Assembly: GCF_006094695.1 (NCBI RefSeq)
Contig: NZ_CP035103.1
Location: forward strand, 1,550,001 to 1,614,000
Source of the DNA: Kocuria rosea
GTDB lineage: Bacteria; Actinomycetota; Actinomycetes; Actinomycetales; Micrococcaceae
DNA: 64,000 bases
Reading direction: 5' to 3'
Shown: piece after piece, positions 1 to 9,701 of the stretch
How positions within the stretch are numbered: the first letter of the stretch is position 1
How the letters are laid out: each line of letters opens with the position of its first letter
Made by a program: the position numbers and the translations under genes
The notes under the pieces: model-generated
Seen by the model: only the letters and a program-made list of their open reading frames with translations
Database searches by the model: none
Told to the model about the DNA's origin: nothing

Positions 1-1
1 C

Positions 2-1928
<1,927 letters not shown>

Positions 1929-1930
1929 TC

Positions 1931-2206
1931 ATGGCTGAGATGATCGTCGAAATCGTCTCCCTCGAGCAGGCCGTGTGGACCGGCACCGCCCGGATGGTGC
2001 GGGTCCGCACGTCCGAGGGCGACATCGGTATCCTGCCCGGCCACGAGGCCGTGGCCGGCATCCTCAAGCCCGGCGACTTCGCGGTGGACCCCGTGGACGG
2101 CTCCCGGCTCGAGGGCACGATCGACGCCGGCTTCGTGTTCGTCGACAACGACCGGGTGACGATCGTGGCGGACAACGTGGAGCTGCCCGGCGCCGCCGCC
2201 GCCTGA
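1931..2206 (+). CDS. atpC: ATP synthase F1 epsilon subunit, short form
   Basis: Couples the rotor to F1 and in many bacteria inhibits ATP hydrolysis. The 91-residue product contains the N-terminal beta-sandwich (VSLEQAVW near the start, then GDIGILPGHEAV). It stops just after that domain (ADNVELPGAAAA). Epsilon subunits with the C-terminal two-helix inhibitory domain are about 120-140 residues, so that domain is absent here. The ATG lies 2 bases after the atpD stop, and a strong hairpin follows, so this is the last gene of the operon. Confidence 0.93.
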   Translation: MAEMIVEIVSLEQAVWTGTARMVRVRTSEGDIGILPGHEAVAGILKPGDFAVDPVDGSRLEGTIDAGFVFVDNDRVTIVADNVELPGAAAA

Positions 2207-2250
2207 TCCCGCCCGTCCGCGCGGGGCCCCGCCCCGCGCGCCCAGCACAT

Positions 2251-2283
2251 CGCGGCCTCCGCACCACCGGTGCGGAGGCCGCG
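2251..2283 (+). terminator. Hairpin terminator after atpC
   Basis: Perfect 15-bp GC-rich stem (2251-2265 with 2269-2283) and a 3-base loop, 44 bases after the atpC stop. There is no T-tract, as is common in high-GC actinobacteria. It separates the atp operon from murA. Confidence 0.7.
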
Positions 2284-2334
2284 GCCGTACCCGGGGCCCC
2301 GCAGGGACCCCGGCGAGACCGCCCAGGAGAGTGG

Positions 2335-3612
2335 ATGGAAGAGAAGATCGTCGTGCACGGACCCACCGCGGTCAACGGCACCCTGCGCGTCTCCGGCGCG
2401 AAGAACAGCGTGCTGAAGCTGATGGCGGCGACCCTGCTGGCCGAGGGCGAGTCGACCATCACGAACGTCCCCGAGATCCACGACGTCACGATCATGGCGG
2501 AGCTGCTGCGCCGGCTCGGCTGCGGGGTGGTCTACGAGCGCGCCGAGAAGACCGTCCGCATCGACGTCCCGGCGGTCCTGCACCACCAGGCGGACTACGA
2601 CCTGGTGCGGGCGATGCGCGCGTCGATCTCCGTGCTCGGTCCGCTGGTCGCCCGGTGCCACGTGGCCGAGGTCGCCCTGCCCGGCGGGGACGCCATCGGC
2701 TCCCGCGGCCTGGACATGCACCGGGCGGGCCTCGAGGCGATGGGCGCGGTGCTGCAGATCGAGCGCGGCTACCTCGTGGCGTCCGTGCCGCGCAGCCTGC
2801 GCGGGACGCACTTCCGCCTGGACTACCCCTCCGTGGGCGCCACGGAGAACCTGATGATGGCGGGGACGCTGGCCGAGGGCACCACCGTCATCGACAACGC
2901 GGCCCGCGAGCCGGAGATCGTGGACATCGGGCGGATGCTGCAGGCGATGGGCGCCCGGATCGAGGGGCTCGGCACGAGCACCGTGACGGTCGCCGGGGTG
3001 GCGTCCCTGCGCCCGGTGGAGCACCGGACGGTACCCGACCGGATCGTCGCGGGCACCTGGGCGTTCGCCGCGGCCGTGACCGGGGGGACGGTGGAGATCG
3101 AGGGCGCGGAGCCCGGCCACCTGACCGTGGTGCTGGACAAGCTGCGCTCCGCGGGCTGCCGCGTGGACACGGACGGGGGCCGCTTCGTGGTCGCCGGACC
3201 GCGGCGGCCGCGGGCGATCAACGTGTCCACGCTGCCGTACCCGGGCTTCCCCACCGATCTGCAGCCGTTCGTGGTGGCCCTCAATGCGGTGGCCGAGGGC
3301 TCCGGCATGGTCACGGAGAACGTCTTCGAGGCCCGCTGGGGCTTCACGGCCGAGCTCGAGCGGCTGGGCGCGAGCGTGCGCCTCGACGGCCACCACGCCC
3401 TGGTGGCGGGGATGCCGGTGCTCTCCGGGGCGCCGGTGGAGGCCATGGACATCCGGGCGGGCGCGGCCCTCGTGATCGCGGGCATGGCCGCCGTCGGCAC
3501 CACGGACGTGAGCGGCGTCCAGCACGTCGATCGCGGCTACGAGCACTTCGTCGAGCAGCTCGGGGCCGCGGGGGCCGCCGTCGAACGGCACCTGGTCGTC
3601 ACCGCGTACTGA
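2335..3612 (+). CDS. murA: UDP-N-acetylglucosamine 1-carboxyvinyltransferase (MurA)
   Basis: First committed step of peptidoglycan synthesis: transfers enolpyruvate from PEP to UDP-GlcNAc in the cytoplasm. The product is 425 residues, normal for the family. SGAKNS (Lys23, Asn24) forms the substrate site. The catalytic loop reads LPGGDAIGSR, so the residue equivalent to E. coli Cys115 is Asp119. Cys-to-Asp enzymes are active but are not alkylated by fosfomycin, as known for mycobacterial MurA. The start at ATG 2335 has AGGAGA at 2325-2330. The neighbours are atpC and a strong terminator, so it is probably monocistronic. Confidence 0.96.
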   Translation: MEEKIVVHGPTAVNGTLRVSGAKNSVLKLMAATLLAEGESTITNVPEIHDVTIMAELLRRLGCGVVYERAEKTVRIDVPAVLHHQADYDLVRAMRASISVLGPLVARCHVAEVALPGGDAIGSRGLDMHRAGLEAMGAVLQIERGYLVASVPRSLRGTHFRLDYPSVGATENLMMAGTLAEGTTVIDNAAREPEIVDIGRMLQAMGARIEGLGTSTVTVAGVASLRPVEHRTVPDRIVAGTWAFAAAVTGGTVEIEGAEPGHLTVVLDKLRSAGCRVDTDGGRFVVAGPRRPRAINVSTLPYPGFPTDLQPFVVALNAVAEGSGMVTENVFEARWGFTAELERLGASVRLDGHHALVAGMPVLSGAPVEAMDIRAGAALVIAGMAAVGTTDVSGVQHVDRGYEHFVEQLGAAGAAVERHLVVTAY

Positions 3613-3627
3613 GCACGCCGGCACGAC

Positions 3628-3660
3628 GGAGCCCCGCACCCGGGACGGGTGCGGGGCTCC
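3628..3660. terminator. Terminator between murA and cspA
   Basis: A 14-bp perfect stem (3628-3641 with 3647-3660) with a 5-base loop lies between convergent murA and cspA. It could stop both. Confidence 0.7.
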
Positions 3661-3687
3661 GTGCTCAGCCGGTGCGCGGGAAGCGGA

Positions 3688-3891
3688 TCAGATGAGCGTG
3701 ACGCCGGTGGCCTGCGGGCCCTTCTGGCCCTGGCCGATCTCGAACTCGACGCGCTGGTTCTCCTCGAGGGTGCGGAAGCCGCCCGACTGGATCTCCGAGT
3801 AGTGGACGAAGACGTCCGAGTCGGAGTCGTCGGGGGTGATGAAGCCGAAGCCCTTTTCGGCGTTGAACCACTTGACGGTGCCCTGGGCCAT
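3688..3891 (-). CDS. cspA: Cold-shock protein, CspA family
   Basis: A 67-residue single OB-fold protein that binds RNA and single-stranded DNA and melts RNA structure. The RNP1-like KGFGFI and RNP2-like VFVHYS motifs are present, and the length is exactly that of the family. The start ATG (3889-3891, [10 protein letters not shown]) has AGGAGAG seven bases upstream. A longer reading frame to 3957 adds a non-homologous N-terminus and is rejected. The gene is preceded by an unusually long non-coding upstream region, as is typical for cold-shock genes. Confidence 0.95.
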   Translation of the reverse strand: MAQGTVKWFNAEKGFGFITPDDSDSDVFVHYSEIQSGGFRTLEENQRVEFEIGQGQKGPQATGVTLI

Positions 3892-4215
3892 GAAGATCTC
3901 TCCTTGCGAGATGGTGCGAAACGTGTGCACAGGTCGTGCACTGAAGGGCGGTACCACGAGATGAGCCGAGGGCCGCGGTCTCCGTTCCCGAAGGAGGAGG
4001 ACCAGGGCCAGGGTCGAACGTCACGCTCGCTTACCCGTTCTGCGAGCATGCAAAACATGGAACGAAGAACACGTTCAGCTTCACACACTCCCCGGGGGCG
4101 GTCAACGTTGTTCGCCTGCTGATCATCGCGTGTTGCGGGCTGTTCGCCGAGCGCGTGACCCCGGCGGCGCCCGGCGCGGACCCGGGCCCGCGCCGGTGGG
4201 CCCGGAGGAGTGGGC
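3892..4215 (-). promoter_or_regulatory. cspA upstream region, probable promoter and long leader
   Basis: 324 bases with no convincing gene, between the start of cspA and the end of nucS. It is less GC-rich than its surroundings around 4020-4090. On the minus strand a TTGACC at 4105-4100 could be a -35 box, but the -10 is unclear. If used, it would give a cspA leader of well over 100 nt, as in cold-shock genes elsewhere. The promoter placement is weak. Confidence 0.35.
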
Positions 4216-4911
4216 TCAGAAGAGGCGCGAGCCGCTGTCGTCGAGCCCGCGCATCTCGTCGTAGTCGAGGGTCAGGCACGCGATGCCCCGGTCCTCGGCG
4301 AGCACCCGGGCCTGGGGCCGGATGAGCTGGGCGGCGTACACCCCGCGCACGGGCGCCAGGAGGGGGTCCCGGTTGAGCAGCTCGAGGTACCGGGTGAGCT
4401 GCTCGACGCCGTCGATGTCGCCGCGGCGCTTGAGCTCGACCGCCACGGTGGCGCCGGCGGCGTCGCGGGCCAGGATGTCCACGGGCCCGATCGCGGTGGG
4501 GTACTCGCGCCGGACCAGGGTGTGACCCGAGCCCAGGCGGTGGATCTGCTCGGCGAGCAGGCGCTGCAGGTCCGCCTCGACGCCGTCCTTCACCAGCCCG
4601 GGGTCGGTGCCCAGCTCGTGGGAGACGTCCTCGTGGATCTCGAACACCTGGATGACGAGGCGGTCGTCGCTCTTGGCGGCCTGGACGGTCCACGTCTGCA
4701 GCACGCCCTCGGCCGCGAGCTCGGCCTCCGGCTCGCCGACGTGCAGGCGGGCGGGCGGGCTCATCCAGTTCAGGGGCTTGTAGCTGCCGCCGTCCGAGTG
4801 GACGAGCACGGAACCGTCCGCCTTCACGAGGAGGAGACGCCGGGCGGCGGGCAGGTGGGCGCGCAGACGCCCTTCGTAGTCGACGGAGCAATCGGCAATG
4901 ACAAGACGCAC
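4216..4911 (-). CDS. nucS: Endonuclease NucS (non-canonical mismatch repair)
   Basis: Mismatch-specific nuclease that replaces MutS/MutL in most Actinobacteria and cuts both strands at mismatches. The 231-residue protein has the N-terminal domain ([16 protein letters not shown]) and a RecB-like nuclease domain with Asp145, Glu159 and Lys161 ([14 protein letters not shown]). It ends in RLF; NucS C-terminal tails are known to bind the DNA sliding clamp. The GTG start at 4911 is supported by TAGGCT ending 7 nt upstream, which implies a leaderless mRNA. The next gene is divergent. Confidence 0.95.
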   Translation of the reverse strand: MRLVIADCSVDYEGRLRAHLPAARRLLLVKADGSVLVHSDGGSYKPLNWMSPPARLHVGEPEAELAAEGVLQTWTVQAAKSDDRLVIQVFEIHEDVSHELGTDPGLVKDGVEADLQRLLAEQIHRLGSGHTLVRREYPTAIGPVDILARDAAGATVAVELKRRGDIDGVEQLTRYLELLNRDPLLAPVRGVYAAQLIRPQARVLAEDRGIACLTLDYDEMRGLDDSGSRLF

Positions 4912-4918
4912 GCGGACC

Positions 4919-4924
4919 AGCCTA
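4919..4924 (-). promoter_or_regulatory. -10 box of nucS
   Basis: TAGGCT on the minus strand, 7 nt before the GTG start of nucS. This is the leaderless spacing seen repeatedly in the window, and it fixes the start codon. Confidence 0.6.
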
Positions 4925-4980
4925 GCGCTCCGCGGGACCCGGCCCGGACCCGGAGGCCCCCGCTGTGAGACGATGGCGCG

Positions 4981-5322
4981 GTGCCACGCTCCAACCACTC
5001 CTCCCGACGCCGCCACGGCGGCCCCGGCAGCGGCCCGCGCGCGAGCAAGTGGCAGCGCGGCGCCGCCCAGGAGCCGTGGTCGGTCGAACGCGTCCTGGAG
5101 CCGGCGCCCACGGTGGAGCGCTCGGCGGACGGGGACTGGCTGGTCCGCCACGTCCGGCCCGCCAACGCGGTCAAGACCTACACCTGCCCCGGCTGCGGCC
5201 GGTCGATCCCGCCGGGGATCGCGCACCTGGTCGTCTGGCAGCAGGACTCCCTGCTGGGGGCGCGCAGCGCCTTCGAGGACCGCCGCCACTGGCACGAGCG
5301 CTGCTGGCGCACCCGCCGCTGA
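4981..5322 (+). CDS. Small zinc-ribbon-like protein, function unknown
   Basis: 113 residues, divergent from nucS. The first 30 residues are basic and of low complexity. The C-terminal half holds CPGCGRSI and, about 40 residues later, HWHERCW, a set that could bind one zinc ion. I believe homologues next to nucS in other actinobacteria are annotated as hypothetical or ATP/GTP-binding proteins, but no nucleotide-binding loop is visible here. The GTG start at 4981 lies 6 nt after a GACGAT that may be a weak -10. The position suggests a shared control region with nucS; function is not known. Confidence 0.7.
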   Translation: MPRSNHSSRRRHGGPGSGPRASKWQRGAAQEPWSVERVLEPAPTVERSADGDWLVRHVRPANAVKTYTCPGCGRSIPPGIAHLVVWQQDSLLGARSAFEDRRHWHERCWRTRR

Positions 5323-5561
5323 GCCCGGCCCCGCCCGGCGCGGCCGCCGTCACGGCGTCACGCCGGGAGCGGACACGCGGGCGCACCGGTGGCCGAGCCG
5401 CCCCCAGCGGCCGATAATCGTGGAAGACCCGCGGCGCCCGCCGGGCGCCGTCCCGCCGCCGGCCGCCGCCCCGGCCCGGCGGACCGGACCACCGATCCCG
5501 CCCCGACACCGACGGCCCAGCGGACCGCCGTGCCCGTCGACGAGCCCTCAGGAGACGCCCC

Positions 5562-6524
5562 GTGAACGAGTTCCAGCACCAGCAGCCCCGCCGCACCGCC
5601 GAGACCGCTCCGCCGCCGCAGGAGGCCCCGCTCCCGTCGTCGGTGCGGGGCGCGGTGGACCTGGGCGCCGTGCCCGCCGCCGGGCCGGGCGGGCAGCCCG
5701 CGGGGGAGGGCCGGCCGGGCGGGTACCGCCGGGAGGTGACGGCGGCGGACTTCCAGGAGGTCGCCGAGCTCTCCACCCGGGTCCCCGTGGTCTTCGCCCT
5801 CTGGGCCCGCTTCAGCGAGCAGTCCGTGGCGTTCACCGACACCCTGGAGCAGGTCGTGGACCGCTACCGGGGACGGCTCCTGCTGGCCTCCGTGGACGCC
5901 GAGGCGGTCCCCGAGATCGCGCAGATGTTCCAGGCGCAGTCCGTGCCCACCGTGGTGGCGCTGCTCGGCGGGCGGCCCGTCCCGCTGTTCAACTCCACGG
6001 TCCCGGCCGAGCAGGTGACCCAGCTGCTGGACGAGCTGCTCGCGCTCGCCGAGCAGAACGGGATCACGGGCACCGTGGAGCCCGTCCGCCCCGACGACGA
6101 GCCGGAGCCCCTGCCCCCGCTGCACCAGGAGGCCGTGGACGCCCTCGAGGCCGGGGACGTCGACGCCGCCGAAGCCGCCTACCGGAAGGCGATCGCCGAG
6201 AACCCCGGGGACCGGGAGGCGAAGCTCGCCCTCGCCCAGGTGCACCTGCTCCAGCGGGTGCTGCCGCTGGACGCCGCGACGGTCCGCGCCGAGGCCGCCG
6301 CCGCCCCGGAGGACGTGGCGGCGCAGCTGGCCGTCGCCGACCTCGACGTCTCGGGCGGCCACGTGGAGGACGCCTTCCGCCGGCTGCTGGACCTGGTGCG
6401 GCGCACCGCCGGGGAGGAGCGGGACGCCGTCCGGCTGCGCCTGCTCGAGCTCTTCGACGTGGTGGGCGCCGAGGACCCGCGCACGGTGACCGCCCGGGGC
6501 GCCCTGATGCGTGCCCTGTTCTGA
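5562..6524 (+). CDS. Thioredoxin-like/TPR protein (CnoX/YbbN-like), redox-inactive
   Basis: 320 residues. An N-terminal Pro/Gly-rich stretch (about 1-55) is followed by a thioredoxin fold (about 58-165) and helical tetratricopeptide-like repeats (about 185-320). At the active site the usual WCGPC is replaced by WARFSEQS at residues 81-88, so the CxxC pair is missing, while the cis-Pro region SVPTVV is kept. YbbN/CnoX proteins act as holdase co-chaperones, and some lack a redox CxxC; a similar role here is an inference. GTG start with GGAGA 7 bases upstream. Cytoplasmic, with no signal peptide. Confidence 0.8.
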   Translation: MNEFQHQQPRRTAETAPPPQEAPLPSSVRGAVDLGAVPAAGPGGQPAGEGRPGGYRREVTAADFQEVAELSTRVPVVFALWARFSEQSVAFTDTLEQVVDRYRGRLLLASVDAEAVPEIAQMFQAQSVPTVVALLGGRPVPLFNSTVPAEQVTQLLDELLALAEQNGITGTVEPVRPDDEPEPLPPLHQEAVDALEAGDVDAAEAAYRKAIAENPGDREAKLALAQVHLLQRVLPLDAATVRAEAAAAPEDVAAQLAVADLDVSGGHVEDAFRRLLDLVRRTAGEERDAVRLRLLELFDVVGAEDPRTVTARGALMRALF

Positions 6525-6680
6525 GCCCCCGCCCCTGACGCCCCCCCCTGACCGCCCCGCCCGCACGGCCACCGTCCGCCGGCGCGCGGGGCGCGTCCTC
6601 CGCCGCACGGTGGAGCGCATCCCGCGCGCCGGTGGGGCCGGCTCCGCCGCGCGCCGGAGGCGCGCCCGGTCCCGCCTGCC

Positions 6681-6686
6681 TACGCT
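6681..6686 (+). promoter_or_regulatory. -10 box of the ABC transporter operon
   Basis: TACGCT with a 6-nt gap to ATG 6693, consistent with a leaderless transcript. Confidence 0.55.
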
Positions 6687-6692
6687 GGGGGC

Positions 6693-7550
6693 ATGAGCCA
6701 CCAGCACCTCCCGCAGGCCGCCCCGGAACGGACCGGCGCCCCCGCGCCGGACACCCCGGCGCCCCCGTCCGGCGGGCCGCCGGCGCTGAGCGTGCGCGGG
6801 CTCGTCCGGGTCTTCGGCCGCCCCGGCACCCTCGAGGCCAAGGTCGCCGTGGACCGCGTGGACCTCGACGTCCCCCGCGGCTCCTTCTTCGGCCTCGTGG
6901 GACGCAACGGCGCCGGCAAGACCACGATGCTGTCCATGGCGACCGGACTCCTCCGCCCCACGGCGGGCAGCGCCCGCGTGGCCGGTGTCGACGTCTGGGC
7001 CGAGCCCCGGCGGGCCAAGCAGCTCATGGGCGTGCTGCCGGACGGACTGCACCTGTTCGACCGGCTCACCGGACGCCAGCTCGTCACCTACGCCGGCCTG
7101 CTGCGCGGCATGGACCGGGACGTCGTGGCCGAGCGCACCGACGACCTGCTGCGGGCCATGGACCTCACGGCCGACGCCGGGACCCAGGTCCAGGACTACT
7201 CCGCCGGCATGACCAAGAAGATCGCGCTGGCCGGCGCCCTCATCCACGCCCCGAGCCTGCTCGTCCTCGACGAGCCGTTCGAGTCGGTCGACCCCGTCTC
7301 GGCGGCGAACATCCGCGAGATCCTGCACGGCTTCGTGTCCGCCGGCGGGACCGTGGTCGTCTCCAGCCATGTCATGGACCTCGTGCAGCGGATGTGCGAC
7401 CACGTCGCCGTGATGGACCGCGGCCGGGTGCTGGCCGCCGGGACGGTCGACGCGGTCCGGGCCGGTGCCACGCTCGAGGACCGGTTCGTCGAACTGGTCG
7501 GCGGGCGCCGGGAGACGGGGGAGGGCCTGCCGTGGCTGCGCCCGGAGTGA
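6693..7550 (+). CDS. ABC transporter ATP-binding protein
   Basis: 285-residue nucleotide-binding subunit. Walker A is GRNGAGKT, the signature motif is the unusual DYSAGMTKK (in place of LSGGQ), Walker B is LLVLDEPF, and the H-loop is SSHVMD. About 30 Pro-rich residues precede the domain. It is coupled to the next gene, a large membrane protein, with which it would form an exporter-type complex. The substrate cannot be told from sequence. The ATG at 6693 is backed by TACGCT six bases upstream. Confidence 0.9.
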   Translation: MSHQHLPQAAPERTGAPAPDTPAPPSGGPPALSVRGLVRVFGRPGTLEAKVAVDRVDLDVPRGSFFGLVGRNGAGKTTMLSMATGLLRPTAGSARVAGVDVWAEPRRAKQLMGVLPDGLHLFDRLTGRQLVTYAGLLRGMDRDVVAERTDDLLRAMDLTADAGTQVQDYSAGMTKKIALAGALIHAPSLLVLDEPFESVDPVSAANIREILHGFVSAGGTVVVSSHVMDLVQRMCDHVAVMDRGRVLAAGTVDAVRAGATLEDRFVELVGGRRETGEGLPWLRPE

Positions 7551-9187
7551 GCCCGGAGCTCGCCCCGGCCCCGGAGGGCCTCGCCCCCGCCCGGGCGGGC
7601 ACCGCCGCCCTGGCCGGGCGCCTCGTGGGCCTCAAGGCGAGGATCCTCGTCAACACCCTCACCCGCAGCACCTGGGTGCTCGTGGGGACCGTGCTGGGCG
7701 CCGCCTACTTCGTGTTCCTGCTGGGCCTGGCCGTCGTCGCGCTGTTCCTGCTGGGCCGTCAGGACCTGTCCCTGGTGCGCACCGTCCTCGTGCTGGCCGG
7801 GTCGGCGGCCGTGCTGGCCTGGTGGCTGCTGCCCATCCTCGCGGCGCGGGCCGACGCCACGCTGGACCCGGCCCGCCTCGCCCTCCTGCCCCTGTCCGTG
7901 GGCCAGGTGCAGTGGGGCCAGGCCCTCGGCGCGGTCGTCGGCGTGCCGGGTGCGCTCACCGTCGTGGCGCTCCTCGCCACGGTGAGCTCCTGGCGCTCGT
8001 CCGCGGCCGCGCTGATCGCGGCCCTCCTGTGCGTGCCGCTCGCGCTGGCCCTCGTGGTCACCGGATCCCGCTGCGTCACCGCCCTCGCCGTCGGTCTCGG
8101 CCGCCGCCGGCGCCTCACGGAGCTGGTCTCGCTGGCCGCGCTCGTGGCCCTGGTGCTGCTCGGCCCGATCCTCACCGGCCTGCTGAGCGGGCTGGAGCGG
8201 CTGTGGGACCGGCTGCCGCAGTACGCCGGCGTGCTCGCGTGGACACCGGTCGGAGCCGTCTGGGCGGTCCCGGCCGACGTCGCCGCCGGCCGGTGGGGCT
8301 CCGCCGCCGCCCGGCTGGCCGTCACGGTCCTGACCGTCGTCGTCCTCGTCCTCGTCTGGCGGGTCGCGCAGGAGCGGGCCCTCACCAGCACGGCCGGCGG
8401 GCGGACCGCGGCCCCGCGCGAGGGGGCCGCCGGCGCGGGGCTCCTCGACCTCGCGCCCCGGCGCCCGTGGGCGGCCGTCGCGGCCCGGTGCCTGGTCTAC
8501 TGGGTCAGGGACCCCCGCTACTCGGCCGGTCTGCTCGTCATCCCGGCCCTCGCCGTGCTCATGTGGTTCTCCCGGGACCCGGAGGGAGGCGGCGTCCTCC
8601 TCTACGCCCTGGGCCCGATGATCGCGGCGCTGCTCGCGTACCAGATCTCGGGCGACGTGTCCTACGACAACACCGCCCTGCACCTGCACGTCCTCACCGG
8701 TGTGCGGGGCGTCCACGACCGCGCGGGCCGGGTGCTCGCGCTGCTCGTGATCGCCGTGCCGCTCACGGCGGCCGGGCTGCTGCTGCCGTTCGCGGTCGAG
8801 GGCCGGTGGCAGCTGCTGCCCGGGGTCGCGGGCACCGCGCTGCTGGCGCTGCTGGGCGGGGCGGGCCTGTCCTCGGTGATGTCCGCCCGGTACACCTACC
8901 CCGTGGCCCCGCCGGGCGCGTCCCCGCTGAAGACGCCGCAGGGCTTCACCGTCCTGAACGTCCTCGTCCAGTTCGTGGCGCTGGGGCTGATCCTCGTCCT
9001 CGTGCTGCCGGCCGCCGTCCCCCTCCTCGTGCAGGTCTTCACCGGCGACCCCGTGTGGGGCTGGGCGGGGCTGGCCGCCGGGGCGGTGCTCGGCCCGCTG
9101 CTGTGCTGGGGCGGGATCGTCCTCGGCGGGCGCTGGTACGACCGGCGGGCCCCCGAGCTGCTCCAGGAGGTCGCCCAGTTCCGCTGA
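7532..9187 (+). CDS. ABC transporter permease, multi-spanning membrane protein
   Basis: About 551 residues with a dozen or so hydrophobic segments spread along its length (for example TWVLVGTVLGAAYFVFLLGL near residue 50). It overlaps or abuts the ATPase gene and is its likely membrane partner. GTG 7532 has a good ribosome site (GGGGGAGGG at about 7515-7523). GTG 7547 makes a 4-base GTGA overlap with the ATPase stop but has a weaker site. I prefer 7532. The substrate is unknown; the domain plan resembles large actinobacterial ABC exporters rather than importers. Confidence 0.82.
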   Translation: MAAPGVSPELAPAPEGLAPARAGTAALAGRLVGLKARILVNTLTRSTWVLVGTVLGAAYFVFLLGLAVVALFLLGRQDLSLVRTVLVLAGSAAVLAWWLLPILAARADATLDPARLALLPLSVGQVQWGQALGAVVGVPGALTVVALLATVSSWRSSAAALIAALLCVPLALALVVTGSRCVTALAVGLGRRRRLTELVSLAALVALVLLGPILTGLLSGLERLWDRLPQYAGVLAWTPVGAVWAVPADVAAGRWGSAAARLAVTVLTVVVLVLVWRVAQERALTSTAGGRTAAPREGAAGAGLLDLAPRRPWAAVAARCLVYWVRDPRYSAGLLVIPALAVLMWFSRDPEGGGVLLYALGPMIAALLAYQISGDVSYDNTALHLHVLTGVRGVHDRAGRVLALLVIAVPLTAAGLLLPFAVEGRWQLLPGVAGTALLALLGGAGLSSVMSARYTYPVAPPGASPLKTPQGFTVLNVLVQFVALGLILVLVLPAAVPLLVQVFTGDPVWGWAGLAAGAVLGPLLCWGGIVLGGRWYDRRAPELLQEVAQFR

Positions 9188-9231
9188 GCGGGACGGGCGC
9201 TTCCGGCGCACGGGGGTCGGCGGGGACGGGG

Positions 9232-9237
9232 TAAACT
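9232..9237 (+). promoter_or_regulatory. -10 box of the DUF3039 gene
   Basis: TAAACT, 7 nt before ATG 9245; leaderless spacing. Confidence 0.6.
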
Positions 9238-9244
9238 GGCGCCC

Positions 9245-9580
9245 ATGCATGTCTCAGCGGCGACCACCGGCACCCCGACGAACGGCCCGGACGACACCCC
9301 GTACGGTGCCGATCCGGCGCAGCCGGCCGGGGGCACCTCGACGATCGAGCGGGAGGAGACCAGGGAGCTCCAGGAGCCGGGCGACCATGAGCGCTTCGCG
9401 CACTACGTGCGCAAGGAGAAGATCATGGAGTCCGCCCTCTCCGGCGAGCCCGTGATCGCCCTGTGCGGCAAGGTCTGGGTCCCCGGCCGCGACCCGCAGC
9501 GGTTCCCGGTGTGCCCGACCTGCAAGGAGATCTACGACGGACTCCGCCCCCCGAACGACCAGGGCGACGACCAGGGCTGA
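9245..9580 (+). CDS. DUF3039 family protein
   Basis: 111 residues. The conserved part is about residues 45-100: ERFAHYVRKEKI, then ALCGKVWVP and CPTCKEIYDGL. The Cys and CxxC could form a zinc site. DUF3039 is, to my knowledge, restricted to Actinobacteria and has no assigned function. The N-terminal 40 residues are low-complexity. A leaderless start at ATG 9245 is supported by TAAACT. A good intrinsic terminator follows, so it is not co-transcribed with the downstream helicase, although the two genes sit side by side. Confidence 0.88.
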   Translation: MHVSAATTGTPTNGPDDTPYGADPAQPAGGTSTIEREETRELQEPGDHERFAHYVRKEKIMESALSGEPVIALCGKVWVPGRDPQRFPVCPTCKEIYDGLRPPNDQGDDQG

Positions 9581-9596
9581 GCACCCCCGGCCGAGC

Positions 9597-9623
9597 AAGC
9601 GCCCGCCGCCGGCGGGCGCTTTT
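9597..9623 (+). terminator. Intrinsic terminator after the DUF3039 gene
   Basis: 11-bp stem (9597-9607 with 9611-9621), 3-base loop, then a short T run (9620-9623). Confidence 0.85.
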
Positions 9624-9701
9624 GCGTGGCCCGCCGCCGCGCCCCCGTCATCCACCGCGGCCACGAGGCCGCGGCACCACGAGCGAAAGGACGTCGCCAG
9701 A

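Noticed and set aside
3892..3957. Longer N-terminus for CspA
   Set aside because: Cold-shock proteins of this type start at [10 protein letters not shown]; the extension runs through the ribosome-binding site.
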